Of a stretch of DNA of 12,150 nt, positions 1-6,546 are shown in pieces (within the stretch, counting starts at the first letter, position 1; each line of letters opens with the position of its first letter). Position numbers and translations under genes: made by a program. Origin of the DNA: Candidatus Hydrogenedentota bacterium (GTDB lineage: Bacteria; Hydrogenedentota; Hydrogenedentia; Hydrogenedentales; CAITNO01); contig SLFT01000288.1 in NCBI GenBank assembly GCA_007124105.1, positions 1-12,150 on the forward strand, read 5' to 3'. The notes below the pieces were generated by a model. The model saw only the letters and a list, made by a program, of their open reading frames with translations. It made no database searches and was not told the DNA's origin.

Positions 1-436
1 ACCCGATACGATCGGTCATTTCTTCCCAGTCCCGCTGATAGCGAAAAACCGAATCAAGACACTTGCGGTTGAACCCTTCGACGCCGTACTCTTCAATGGC
101 GGCCTTGCCGCCCTCGAGGATATTTAATTCCTTGCAGACTTCGATCTCCACCGGCAATCCATGAGTGTCCCAGCCAGCCTTTCGTTCGCACAGAAAGCCG
201 TCCATGGTCTTGTAGCGCGGGAAAATATCCTTGATCGTTCGAGTCAGACAATGGCCAGGATGGGGCAGACCATTGGCCGTGGGCGGCCCTTCATAAAAAA
301 CAAAACGAGGGGCGTCCCGGCGCTTGTCCAGGCTTTGATGATAAATTTTTTCGGCCTTCCAGAAGTTCAGCGTCTCCTGTTCCGACTTCTGAAAACAAAA
401 AGGCGAAGGCACGGGTTCAAATACGGAATTGCTCAT
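1..436 (-). CDS. ileS: Isoleucyl-tRNA synthetase, type 2, N-terminal part (cut by window edge)
   Basis: This is the first 145 codons of a class I aminoacyl-tRNA synthetase that charges tRNA-Ile in the cytoplasm. Reading the minus strand from the ATG at 436 gives an open frame to the window edge with no stop. The class I 'HIGH' ATP-binding signature is visible as HPGH at residues 59-62, inside GPPTANGLPHPGH (50-62), and is followed by FPRYKTMDG (72-80) and GWDTHGLPVEIEV (88-100). This arrangement, with PPTANGLPH before the signature and KAGWDTHGLP after it, matches the Thermus/eukaryote-like (type 2) IleRS as I know it, rather than the E. coli type. The Shine-Dalgarno sequence is weak (AGATGG about 8 bases upstream). 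The 175-base leader shows no T-box consensus that I can recognise. The body of the gene (editing domain, KMSKS, anticodon-binding region) lies outside the window. Confidence 0.95.
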   Translation of the reverse strand, partial: MSNSVFEPVPSPFCFQKSEQETLNFWKAEKIYHQSLDKRRDAPRFVFYEGPPTANGLPHPGHCLTRTIKDIFPRYKTMDGFLCERKAGWDTHGLPVEIEVCKELNILEGGKAAIEEYGVEGFNRKCLDSVFRYQRDWEEMTDRIG

Positions 437-611
437 AATAACACCATCTTTTTCGGGTAGTTACACTGCGTCAGGTTCATGGACGCATTGATGCAAGGTA
501 AACATGAGGGAGTGCGTCATTGTGACGGATTGACGGGCATTATTTCAAGTTGTCCTTGGAAATCAGATTGTGGGAATGTGTTGGAACAATACGGAACCTT
601 TATCTTTCCGC

Positions 612-1634
612 TCAGTCCACACCGTTCCTGGTTGATTCCGCGTACTTGCGCAGGCCATGAACATTCTCATGCGGCGTATCCCGTGGGATTTCACAGCCGG
701 CGGCGATAATATAGGCGTCTCCTGCCTGGCGGCGGCATTCCATGACCTTGTCCAGTACATCCTGTTCCGCGCCGTTGCGCAGCACGGCCAGCGGATCCAT
801 ATTGCCGGCCAATACCTGCTTGGGACCCATGGCCGCGCGGGCTTCATCCAAGGGAACCATCCAGTCCAAATCAACAATCTCACAACCAAGCTTCCCCAGT
901 CCGTCAAGGATAGGGCGCGTATTGCCGCAGATATGCAACCGGACACGTCCGCCCGCGTTGTGGATGCCGTCCACCAGCCGTTTCTCGAAGGGCCACACAA
1001 ACTCCTCATAAATCGCGGGCCCGACCAATGACGCTGCCGCGTCGCCGACGCCGATGATGTCCGCGCCCGCTTCAATCTGCGCCTTCACGAAAGCAAGGGC
1101 CAGCTCAAGTACGAAGGCAAAGAGGTCGCGCACAAAGGACGGTTCTTCAATGAAATCCATCATAAGCGCGTTGATGCCGCGCAGGTCGGCGCCCTCCGCG
1201 CAGGGCCCTTCCACCCAGCCCTCGATGAGTTTATCCGCGCCCACCTTCTCCTTGAACAAGGCCGCCGCCTGGATACGGTCCAACATGCGTACGCCTGCAA
1301 GCGGGTCAGGCATAGCCAGCGTGTTCAACCGCGCCTTGTCCGCCAGCAACGCCTTCCCTTCGTTAATGGCCGGCGGCTGGTCGTCGTAATAGGCAATGGT
1401 CGCGCCACAGTCCGCCGCCTCGCGCGCCGGATCGGAGATACAGGACACATAATCAAAGCCGAACGCTTCCGCAACGCGCAATTGCGCTTCCACAAGTGTG
1501 CGGTAGTCCGTTGCGTAGCGGCGATAGGATACGTCGTTGTAGTCCGCCGCAAACATCATTGTAATCGGCATCAGGGGCACACGGTCCACCGGGCGTCCCA
1601 CAATCTTGTTCATTATCCGTTCACGTCCTGTCAT
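612..1634 (-). CDS. Uroporphyrinogen decarboxylase-family protein, MtaA/MtbA-like methyltransferase type
   Basis: This is a cytoplasmic TIM-barrel protein of the URO-D superfamily, 340 aa from the chosen start. It begins with MTGRERIM, the typical opening of this family. The signature of the corrinoid methyltransferase branch (MtaA, MtbA, CmuA) is present: a zinc ligand set of His234-x-Cys236 in LHICGNT and Cys314 in AAGCEIPRDTP near the C-terminus. True haem-pathway HemE lacks this Cys set, so a role in methyl transfer to or from a corrinoid protein or coenzyme is likelier than haem synthesis; the substrate cannot be told. The frame is open to a TTG at 1649, but AGGAG lies 5 bases before the ATG at 1634, so I chose that ATG. 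No corrinoid protein or partner methyltransferase is encoded next to it; ileS follows on the same strand after 175 bases. Confidence 0.85.
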   Translation of the reverse strand: MTGRERIMNKIVGRPVDRVPLMPITMMFAADYNDVSYRRYATDYRTLVEAQLRVAEAFGFDYVSCISDPAREAADCGATIAYYDDQPPAINEGKALLADKARLNTLAMPDPLAGVRMLDRIQAAALFKEKVGADKLIEGWVEGPCAEGADLRGINALMMDFIEEPSFVRDLFAFVLELALAFVKAQIEAGADIIGVGDAAASLVGPAIYEEFVWPFEKRLVDGIHNAGGRVRLHICGNTRPILDGLGKLGCEIVDLDWMVPLDEARAAMGPKQVLAGNMDPLAVLRNGAEQDVLDKVMECRRQAGDAYIIAAGCEIPRDTPHENVHGLRKYAESTRNGVD

Positions 1635-1676
1635 AGCGACTCCTGACAAGTTGAATGTAGTATTACCGAAAACACT

Positions 1677-1706
1677 ATAGTAGACGAAGTCGGTTGCCGC
1701 TCACAA
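1677..1706 (-). promoter_or_regulatory. Candidate sigma70-type promoter for the URO-D-like gene
   Basis: On the minus strand TTGTGA (1706-1701) is followed after 18 bases by TACTAT (1682-1677). Each box matches four of six consensus positions. The -10 box lies about 42 bases before the chosen ATG at 1634, a normal leader length. The call rests on box similarity only. Confidence 0.3.
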
Positions 1707-1833
1707 ACAGGACAGGAGCGCGAGAAGGTCATTTGGTGTATGAAATCGCGTGGGACCCTTGATGGGGGCAACCGTTGGGGAACGATTTCGTTGTTCGCTA
1801 TCCTATGATGTTGCTCTTGCCGATTGCCGAATA

Positions 1834-1842
1834 TGGTATGAT
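1834..1842 (+). promoter_or_regulatory. Candidate extended -10 promoter for the 361-aa membrane protein gene
   Basis: TGGTATGAT fits the extended -10 form TGnTATAAT with one mismatch. It lies about 80 bases before the ATG at 1923. The nearest -35-like boxes (TTGCTC at 1811, TTGCCG at 1817) are badly spaced at 20 and 14 bases, so only the extended -10 supports it. Confidence 0.3.
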
Positions 1843-1922
1843 TTTGCGCACAGACAAGCGGCATTGCGCCATTTCGTGAAAGCTGTTCCATTCCGAACAG
1901 TACGATCTATTGGATAAGCGAT

Positions 1923-3008
1923 ATGACGGCATCTCACGTTTATGACATACGAAACTGGGAACAGGCGGAAACCGTTCGCGACGGAATTCTCATACGTCCG
2001 GGCCAGAAAATATTGAACAAGCGCCTGGTACTGTTTGTAATCGGTCTGGCGACATTGGTTCCTCTTGGCGTAGTGTATTATGCCGCGCCTCAATTTGCGC
2101 ATACCTGGACACTGCGGAACGCCCTTATCCAGGAAGCCACAATGTTTGACACAACAGAAAACGATGTTGCCAACGATAGCAACACGCTGCAAGCGCAGCG
2201 TCAGGCTCGCGACGAAACGCGACAAAAACGGGAAGCGCACTTAACCAACCGTATGCAACAGGCCATATTGCTGTTCATGATCAGTGTCCTTGTGATTGGT
2301 ACGCTTGCGCCAATCAGTTGCCTGTGGAACTGTCTGCGTATCGAAACCACGCCCCGCGGCGATATTGTCGTCTTTCATCAAGGCGTATTGCTCTCGTCAA
2401 CCCGCGAATGGCCGATACGTGGCTTTCGCTGTTGCGCTCCACATATCAAGGAGGTAAGGCGCAACAACAGGTTCGGACAGTATCACGTCTGGTGGTTCTG
2501 TGTCAGGCTGATGCCGGCCGTGCGCGGCGGCGCGCGCATTGAATTTCAACTTGTCGAAAGTATGGCGCCAACCTCTGCTTACGGAAGCAACCGAATGCAG
2601 CAATTCGCGGAAGCGTTGGAACAGCTGACAGGTCTTCCCGCCCACGGCTTCGATGAAGACGTTGGCGTTGAATCCTCAGGGAGAGCAGACGTACGGCAGA
2701 CAACAACCGCGCCAGCCGCGACACGCCGCGTCTATCATTCCGTGGAAGACGCACCGCACGAACTGCGCGAACGATTTACGCTACTCAAGGAGCAGGCCTG
2801 TCGAAGCGGAAGCCCATCGGCAAGCATGGAGACCATCACGGTGGAAGAAGACGGCGTCGCGCACACCTATCACTCATTGGAAGAGATGCCGCCGGAACTG
2901 CGGGAGCGCTATGCACAACTCAAGCGTGTTGCACAGGGACGTTCTGCGCCGCCCGGCATTACCGTTGAGACAGAGGACATAATCATTGAGACCCCTGAAG
3001 ACGCTTGA
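1923..3008 (+). CDS. Two-helix membrane protein of unknown function with a duplicated C-terminal motif
   Basis: I do not recognise this 361-aa protein. It has a short polar N-terminus, a membrane segment at about 34-54, a charged, helix-prone loop (roughly 60-112, rich in Gln, Arg, Asp and Glu), and a second membrane segment at about 113-135. A region at 139-238 then alternates hydrophobic and polar residues in a beta-rich way and ends in an amphipathic helix, loosely like bacterial PH-type domains attached to two-helix anchors. The last 100 residues hold two copies of a 20-residue motif (271-290 and 316-335) in an otherwise linker-like sequence rich in Ser, Pro and Thr. With two helices, both the N-terminus and the C-terminal region should lie on the same side, probably the cytoplasm. 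A weak GGATAA Shine-Dalgarno sequence precedes the ATG. It is flanked by unrelated genes, so context gives no function. Confidence 0.75.
   Translation: MTASHVYDIRNWEQAETVRDGILIRPGQKILNKRLVLFVIGLATLVPLGVVYYAAPQFAHTWTLRNALIQEATMFDTTENDVANDSNTLQAQRQARDETRQKREAHLTNRMQQAILLFMISVLVIGTLAPISCLWNCLRIETTPRGDIVVFHQGVLLSSTREWPIRGFRCCAPHIKEVRRNNRFGQYHVWWFCVRLMPAVRGGARIEFQLVESMAPTSAYGSNRMQQFAEALEQLTGLPAHGFDEDVGVESSGRADVRQTTTAPAATRRVYHSVEDAPHELRERFTLLKEQACRSGSPSASMETITVEEDGVAHTYHSLEEMPPELRERYAQLKRVAQGRSAPPGITVETEDIIIETPEDA
2733..2792 (+). repeat. First copy of the YHS-(L/V)-E-x-x-P-x-ELRER motif
   Basis: This segment encodes residues 271-290 of the 361-aa protein, YHSVEDAPHELRERFTLLKE. It matches the second copy at 13 of 20 positions. 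The ungapped match is at protein level, and the DNA has diverged, so the duplication is old or the motif is under protein-level selection. Confidence 0.8.
2868..2927 (+). repeat. Second copy of the YHS-(L/V)-E-x-x-P-x-ELRER motif
   Basis: This segment encodes residues 316-335, YHSLEEMPPELRERYAQLKR. From memory, motifs of the form Y-x-S-L-(D/E)-E-M-P-P-E-(V/L)-R occur in C-terminal tails of unrelated membrane proteins in planctomycete-like bacteria; I could not search this. The copy starts 45 residues after the first. Confidence 0.8.
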
Positions 3009-3169
3009 TGGTATATGTAGGTTCAGAAATGGATGGTATGCTTTCACCTGATAACTATGCAGTGTTTCTACACATTTTTTGTTTCATCAAATACGTGTGC
3101 TATCCTGAACGGGAGTCAACACGTTATTTTATAAGATGTCTTACAACCTGACAAATGAGGACAAACAAA

Positions 3170-3355
3170 ATGGAAGGTGTGCGTTTTCTGGTGGATGACA
3201 AGGGCCACAAGACGGCCGTTCAGATTGACCTTGGCCTCTATGGCGGCCCGTGGGAAGATATCTATGATGCCTTGCTTGCTGTTTCCCGGAAGGCCGAACC
3301 GCGAGAAACGCTTGAGGCGGTCAAGGCGCGTCTGAGACGTCAAAACAAATTATAG
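3170..3355 (+). CDS. Antitoxin of a type II toxin-antitoxin pair
   Basis: This small acidic-to-mixed protein of 61 aa directly precedes a ParE/RelE-type toxin gene, with only 4 bases between the TAG and the next ATG. The sequence (VRFLVDDKGHKTAVQIDL at 4-21, then WEDIYDALLAVSR, then EPRETLEAVKARL) resembles small partner proteins commonly found before ParE/RelE toxins. These have an N-terminal beta-hairpin-like half (residues 4-21) and a helical C-terminal half expected to wrap the toxin. The frame is open from an ATG at 3155, but GAGGA at 3157-3161 sits 8 bases before the ATG at 3170, so the shorter start is preferred. By analogy it neutralises the toxin and represses its own operon. It appears intact although the toxin is broken. 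Confidence 0.75.
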   Translation: MEGVRFLVDDKGHKTAVQIDLGLYGGPWEDIYDALLAVSRKAEPRETLEAVKARLRRQNKL

Positions 3356-3359
3356 GATA

Positions 3360-3627
3360 ATGGCTGAGTATACCATCACTGTTTCTCGTTCCGCCCGGAA
3401 AGAGCTCGAGCGTCTGGACAAAGGGACTCTGCCCCGGGTCTTCGGGAAAATCGAAGCGCTCGCCTCATCGCCCCGGCCGCCTGACTGTCGCAAGATACAT
3501 GTTCACGATGGATTATGGCGTGTACGCACAGGCGATTATCGTGTTATTTATGCGATAGATGATAAGCGTCGCACTATGAGATATTGTTGCCGTACGTCAT
3601 CAGCGGGATGCTTATCAACCACGGTGA
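3360..3627 (+). pseudogene. ParE/RelE-family toxin, disrupted by a one-base frameshift near its end
   Basis: The first 73 codons encode a clear ParE/RelE-fold toxin: SRSARKELERLDKGT (9-23), then GLWRVRTGDYRVIYAIDD (51-68). The family normally ends in a strand of the type VAVRHRRDAY. Read straight on from codon 73, the frame gives unrelated sequence and stops at 3650. Dropping one base at about 3579 and continuing in the +1 frame gives DIVAVRHQRDAYQPR and a TGA at 3625-3627, which restores an 88-aa protein of normal length. The lost end contains the Arg and Tyr that correspond to catalytic residues of RelE-type mRNA interferases, so the out-of-frame product should be inactive. A sequencing or assembly error remains possible. 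The coordinates given are those of the restored gene; the uninterrupted frame is 3360-3650. Confidence 0.85.
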
Positions 3628-3720
3628 ACATGTCAAAAGCCCTCTGCTAATCAGGCGGCTGAAGAAATAAAGATAACGTAATAATGCCCACGACAAGGTA
3701 AATGCGAGAGGAGCGCATAT

Positions 3721-4860
3721 ATGAACACATGGAGAAAGACCGTTTTATTCTTCTTTTGCGCGTTGTGTATTGTGGCGTCGGTTGGCGCGGCGGCGCATAC
3801 GCAGACCATAAACGATTCACGGCGAAACGCCATTGTTCGCGCCATTGAGGAAGTAACGGCGTCGGTGGTTACCATTAACGTGGTGGAAATCAGGCGGGAG
3901 CGGGTCATTGACCCCTTTTTTCATAATTTCATGGGCCTTTTTGATCTGCATCCGCACCGCCCCCGTGTACGCGGACGCGCCATTGAAAGTATTGGCACGG
4001 GCTTCATCTTCGATGATCGCGGCCATATCCTCACCAACTTTCATGTTATCGAGAAGGCCGACCACATCACCTCGGTTACCCTGTCCGACGGACGCAACCT
4101 GGACGTGGAGGTGGTGGGCGCGGATGAGCGAACCGACATTGCCGTACTACGCGTCGTTTCCGATGGTGCGCTGCCTTACGCGCGGTTGGGCGATTCGGAC
4201 GCCCTGCTTGTTGGCGAATGGGCTATCGCCATTGGCAATCCCTTCGGCGCCATGATCCAGGACCCGCAACCCAGCGTCAGCGTCGGCGTGATATCGGCGA
4301 ACCACCGGCGCGTACGTCGCGAGGTGGGCGGCGGCGAGCGCCTTTACCAGGGCATGATACAGACCGACGCCGCCATCAACCCCGGCAACAGCGGCGGGCC
4401 GCTCGTAAACGCTGATGGCCAGGTGGTGGGCGTCAACACCATGCTGTTCTCACAGAGCGGCGGCCATCAGGGGCTGGGTTTCGCTATCCCCGTCAACCGC
4501 GCCCGGCGCGTAGCCGATGAGATCATCCGTTATGGGCGCCGTCGCAATCCCTGGTTCGGATTCCGAGGCGAAGCGGTGAGCGAGGTGAATCCCTATACGT
4601 TGCAACAGCTGGATATACGCAGCGACTACGGTGTGCTGGTGACCGAAATTCACCGCTCAAGTCCGGCCTATCTGGGGGGACTTGAACTGGGCGACGTGAT
4701 CCTCGCCGTAAACGACGAGCGTGTGGAACATCCCCTCGATATAGACTTCATCAACTGGGGGCTTTTCATCGGCGACAAGGTCAGTCTCGATATTGATCGC
4801 AAAGGCAATCAGCGGCGTATCGAATTCATCGTCGAGGAGGTCGGAGTAATGACAGGGTGA
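3721..4860 (+). CDS. Periplasmic HtrA/DegP-like serine protease with one PDZ domain
   Basis: This is a 379-aa S1C-family protease for quality control of misfolded envelope proteins. A signal peptide (Lys/Arg at 5-6, hydrophobic 8-22, likely cleavage after VGAAA at 25) directs it to the periplasm. The trypsin-like domain shows the full triad: His108 in LTNFHVI, Asp139 in RTDIAVLRV, and Ser224 in GNSGGPLV. The GNPFG motif (172-176) and the loop with QTDAAINPGNSGG (214-226) are typical of HtrA. A single PDZ domain follows at about 285-370 (YGVLVTEIHRSSPAYLGGL, then GDVILAVNDERV), so it is closer to DegS or HhoA in layout than to two-PDZ DegP. AGAGGAG lies 7 bases before the ATG. It has its own start region and is not obviously in an operon with the broken toxin upstream. 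Confidence 0.95.
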   Translation: MNTWRKTVLFFFCALCIVASVGAAAHTQTINDSRRNAIVRAIEEVTASVVTINVVEIRRERVIDPFFHNFMGLFDLHPHRPRVRGRAIESIGTGFIFDDRGHILTNFHVIEKADHITSVTLSDGRNLDVEVVGADERTDIAVLRVVSDGALPYARLGDSDALLVGEWAIAIGNPFGAMIQDPQPSVSVGVISANHRRVRREVGGGERLYQGMIQTDAAINPGNSGGPLVNADGQVVGVNTMLFSQSGGHQGLGFAIPVNRARRVADEIIRYGRRRNPWFGFRGEAVSEVNPYTLQQLDIRSDYGVLVTEIHRSSPAYLGGLELGDVILAVNDERVEHPLDIDFINWGLFIGDKVSLDIDRKGNQRRIEFIVEEVGVMTG

Positions 4861-4959
4861 CATACAGCGCTGTTGGTTTAACTGCTAAAGACCGGTAATT
4901 GGAATGGCGTAAGATTCGCAGGCGCAAAAGAAATCTGGTGAAATATCCGGGTTAGTCCA

Positions 4960-4980
4960 ACGCGCTTGGAATAAGCGCGT
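4960..4980. repeat. Perfect 8-bp inverted repeat between the protease and beta-propeller genes
   Basis: ACGCGCTT (4960-4967) and AAGCGCGT (4973-4980) are exact reverse complements separated by GGAAT. The RNA hairpin would be GC-rich and stable, but no T-run follows on either strand, so it is not a standard intrinsic terminator. It lies 100 bases after the protease stop and 57 bases before the next ATG; it could be a weak terminator, an mRNA-end stabiliser, or an operator. Confidence 0.5.
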
Positions 4981-5036
4981 GTAGTTTCTGTAAAATGAGC
5001 AGTTAATAAATCGCGGGCAAAACAGGAGACATCGCC

Positions 5037-6260
5037 ATGTCAGTTGTAGCATTGTGTTTGAGTGTTGGATTGGGCGCGGTTACGTTGGAACAAATCCCAG
5101 GACAAGCCGAAATCGGTTGTATTGAGATACACGGCGTCGCCGCGGGGGAATTCAATGTGGAACTGTGGCGCGAGGGGACATTCAATTTTGTAAAAGATAA
5201 ACGCCACCCGCTGCTGGAACCGCGCCAGGCCGGGGTATACCGTAACATCTATGCGCCTTCCGCCGTGCGTATGGACGGCGGCTGGCGTTTGTTCTATGGC
5301 GCATGGGACGGCATTGACGTGGGCTACGACTGGATATACAGCGTGTTCACGAAAGACTTTATTGACTTCGGCGCCAGGGAAACCATCATTGAAAACGGCG
5401 TGTTTCGACATGTATGCAACGTAAACGCGCTGGCCCTTCCGAGCGGCGGTTTCGAGATGATGTGTACGGTGTATCCGGACAAAAACGACCGGAACAAGCC
5501 GGCTTATTTCACAAGCCCGGACGGCAGTGCCTGGAATGGCCGCGAAGCCCCTTATCCGGCGGACTACAGCGACATTATCACCATCGAAGGGTACCCTGAT
5601 TACGATAATGCCGATATTAACGGCATGAATGTGATTTTCAGGGACGGCGACACATTGCGTTTATACTTTAACGATTTCAAGAACTTTGGCAACGTTTTTC
5701 GCGCCACCAGTACGGATGGCAAACGTTTCGAGTATAACGGCGTTGCGCTGGAATGTAGTCTTGTGGTGAACGACGTCAAGCGTTTTGATGTGGATGGGAA
5801 ACACTGCTGGCTCATGGGGCTGCACCTGAACCGCGAGGGGTTATGGTACAGCATGTCGCCAGACGGCGACGCTTTCGAACCCGAACAACCACTGTTAACC
5901 CATGCCGGACCGGAAGACCGGTATATCGTGGCGCTCGGCTGGGTCACCGACGGCAATCGGCTGCTCGGCGTACTCTATGGCGCGGGCGCTGTCCCTGAAC
6001 TCAACCGAAACCGCATCTTCGCGCGCTGGCTGCAAAAGCGGGTCGTGTTTACCTCGGACGACGGAACAGTCTGCGAACCCACATCTGCGGTCGGCCCGAA
6101 CCGCCAGCTGATCCATGTTCCTGATGGCGTGGACCCCAACGGTACGTTGCAGGTTTTTGCGGAAGACGGAGTAACCGCACTGGGAGCGCCCACACCAGTG
6201 AAAAACGCGGCTACTACGCTGTTTCGCGTTGTGGCGAGCAATAAGGCAGAAGACTTTTAG
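5037..6260 (+). CDS. Exported five-bladed beta-propeller protein, GH43/GH32-like superfamily
   Basis: This 407-aa protein is likely secreted or periplasmic: residues 2-15 are strongly hydrophobic and end in small residues, although the usual N-terminal Lys/Arg is missing. AGGAGA lies 7 bases before the ATG and no other start exists before an upstream stop. The body shows the recurrent blade pattern of GH43/GH32/GH130-like propellers: APSAVRMDGGWRLFYGAWDG (73-92), ALPSGGFEMMCTVYP (133-147), and VIFRDGDTLRLYFNDF (199-214). Sialidase-like S-x-D-G turns occur four times (TSPDGSAW 159-166, TSTDGKRF 224-231, MSPDGDAF 273-280, TSDDGTV 339-345). A role in carbohydrate binding or hydrolysis is likely, but the substrate is unknown. 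The position where GH43 enzymes carry the catalytic Asp of the DP motif reads AP here, so activity is uncertain. Residues 350-400 may form a small accessory beta domain. Confidence 0.7.
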   Translation: MSVVALCLSVGLGAVTLEQIPGQAEIGCIEIHGVAAGEFNVELWREGTFNFVKDKRHPLLEPRQAGVYRNIYAPSAVRMDGGWRLFYGAWDGIDVGYDWIYSVFTKDFIDFGARETIIENGVFRHVCNVNALALPSGGFEMMCTVYPDKNDRNKPAYFTSPDGSAWNGREAPYPADYSDIITIEGYPDYDNADINGMNVIFRDGDTLRLYFNDFKNFGNVFRATSTDGKRFEYNGVALECSLVVNDVKRFDVDGKHCWLMGLHLNREGLWYSMSPDGDAFEPEQPLLTHAGPEDRYIVALGWVTDGNRLLGVLYGAGAVPELNRNRIFARWLQKRVVFTSDDGTVCEPTSAVGPNRQLIHVPDGVDPNGTLQVFAEDGVTALGAPTPVKNAATTLFRVVASNKAEDF

Positions 6261-6312
6261 CCTTGCGATGGAAGGGCGCACTGGTTGCTATCACAAAGCG
6301 GTGAACAGGTAA

Positions 6313-6483
6313 TTACCGATACTCGTCAAAGAAACTTTTGTCAACCTCGTAATCTTGTTTTGGGCGCAGCCCCAAATTAAGCACCTCAAACATTTCGACC
6401 AGTTTATCGCCGTCAACAAGCTCAATAGGGGTAGCGCCGTCGCGTATGCTGCGCCGCGCAGCAAGTAATATTCTCCTCAGGTT
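6313..6483 (-). pseudogene. C-terminal remnant of an Mrr-type restriction endonuclease
   Basis: On the minus strand an open stretch of 56 codons, with no ATG near its upstream end and a TGA just before it (6486-6484), ends in TAA at 6313. Its translation contains SIRDGATPIELVDGDKLVEM and, after a short gap, DYEVDKSFFDEYR, ending in Arg. This is the end of the Mrr-like nuclease domain (D/R-G-A-x-P-I-x-L-(V/I)-D-G-x-x-L) with the tail seen in such restriction endonucleases. The catalytic Asp...Glu-x-Lys core would lie upstream and is absent. The remnant begins right after the ahcY terminator, and the rest of the gene appears deleted. The assignment is from recognition of the motif; an alignment would settle it. 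Confidence 0.65.
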
Positions 6484-6484
6484 T

Positions 6485-6524
6485 CAAAATAAATGCCCGC
6501 CCAGGAGAGAAGTATGGGCGGGCA
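6485..6524 (-). terminator. Rho-independent terminator of ahcY
   Basis: TGCCCGCCCA (6494-6503) and TGGGCGGGCA (6515-6524) form a perfect 10-bp stem with an 11-base loop. On the minus strand it is followed at once by ATTTATTTTG, a T-rich run. It starts 23 bases after the ahcY stop codon. Confidence 0.9.
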
Positions 6525-6546
6525 CATAATTGTTGTTGATGCCGGA

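Noticed and set aside
437..611. A possible T-box or other riboswitch in the ileS leader
   Set aside because: I cannot find the T-box antiterminator consensus or a terminator stem with a T-run; only six-base complementary segments are present.
1803..2240. A 145-codon minus-strand frame opposite the start of the 361-aa membrane protein
   Set aside because: The plus-strand frame has membrane helices and a conserved repeat; the minus-strand frame shows no family features and overlaps the candidate promoter.
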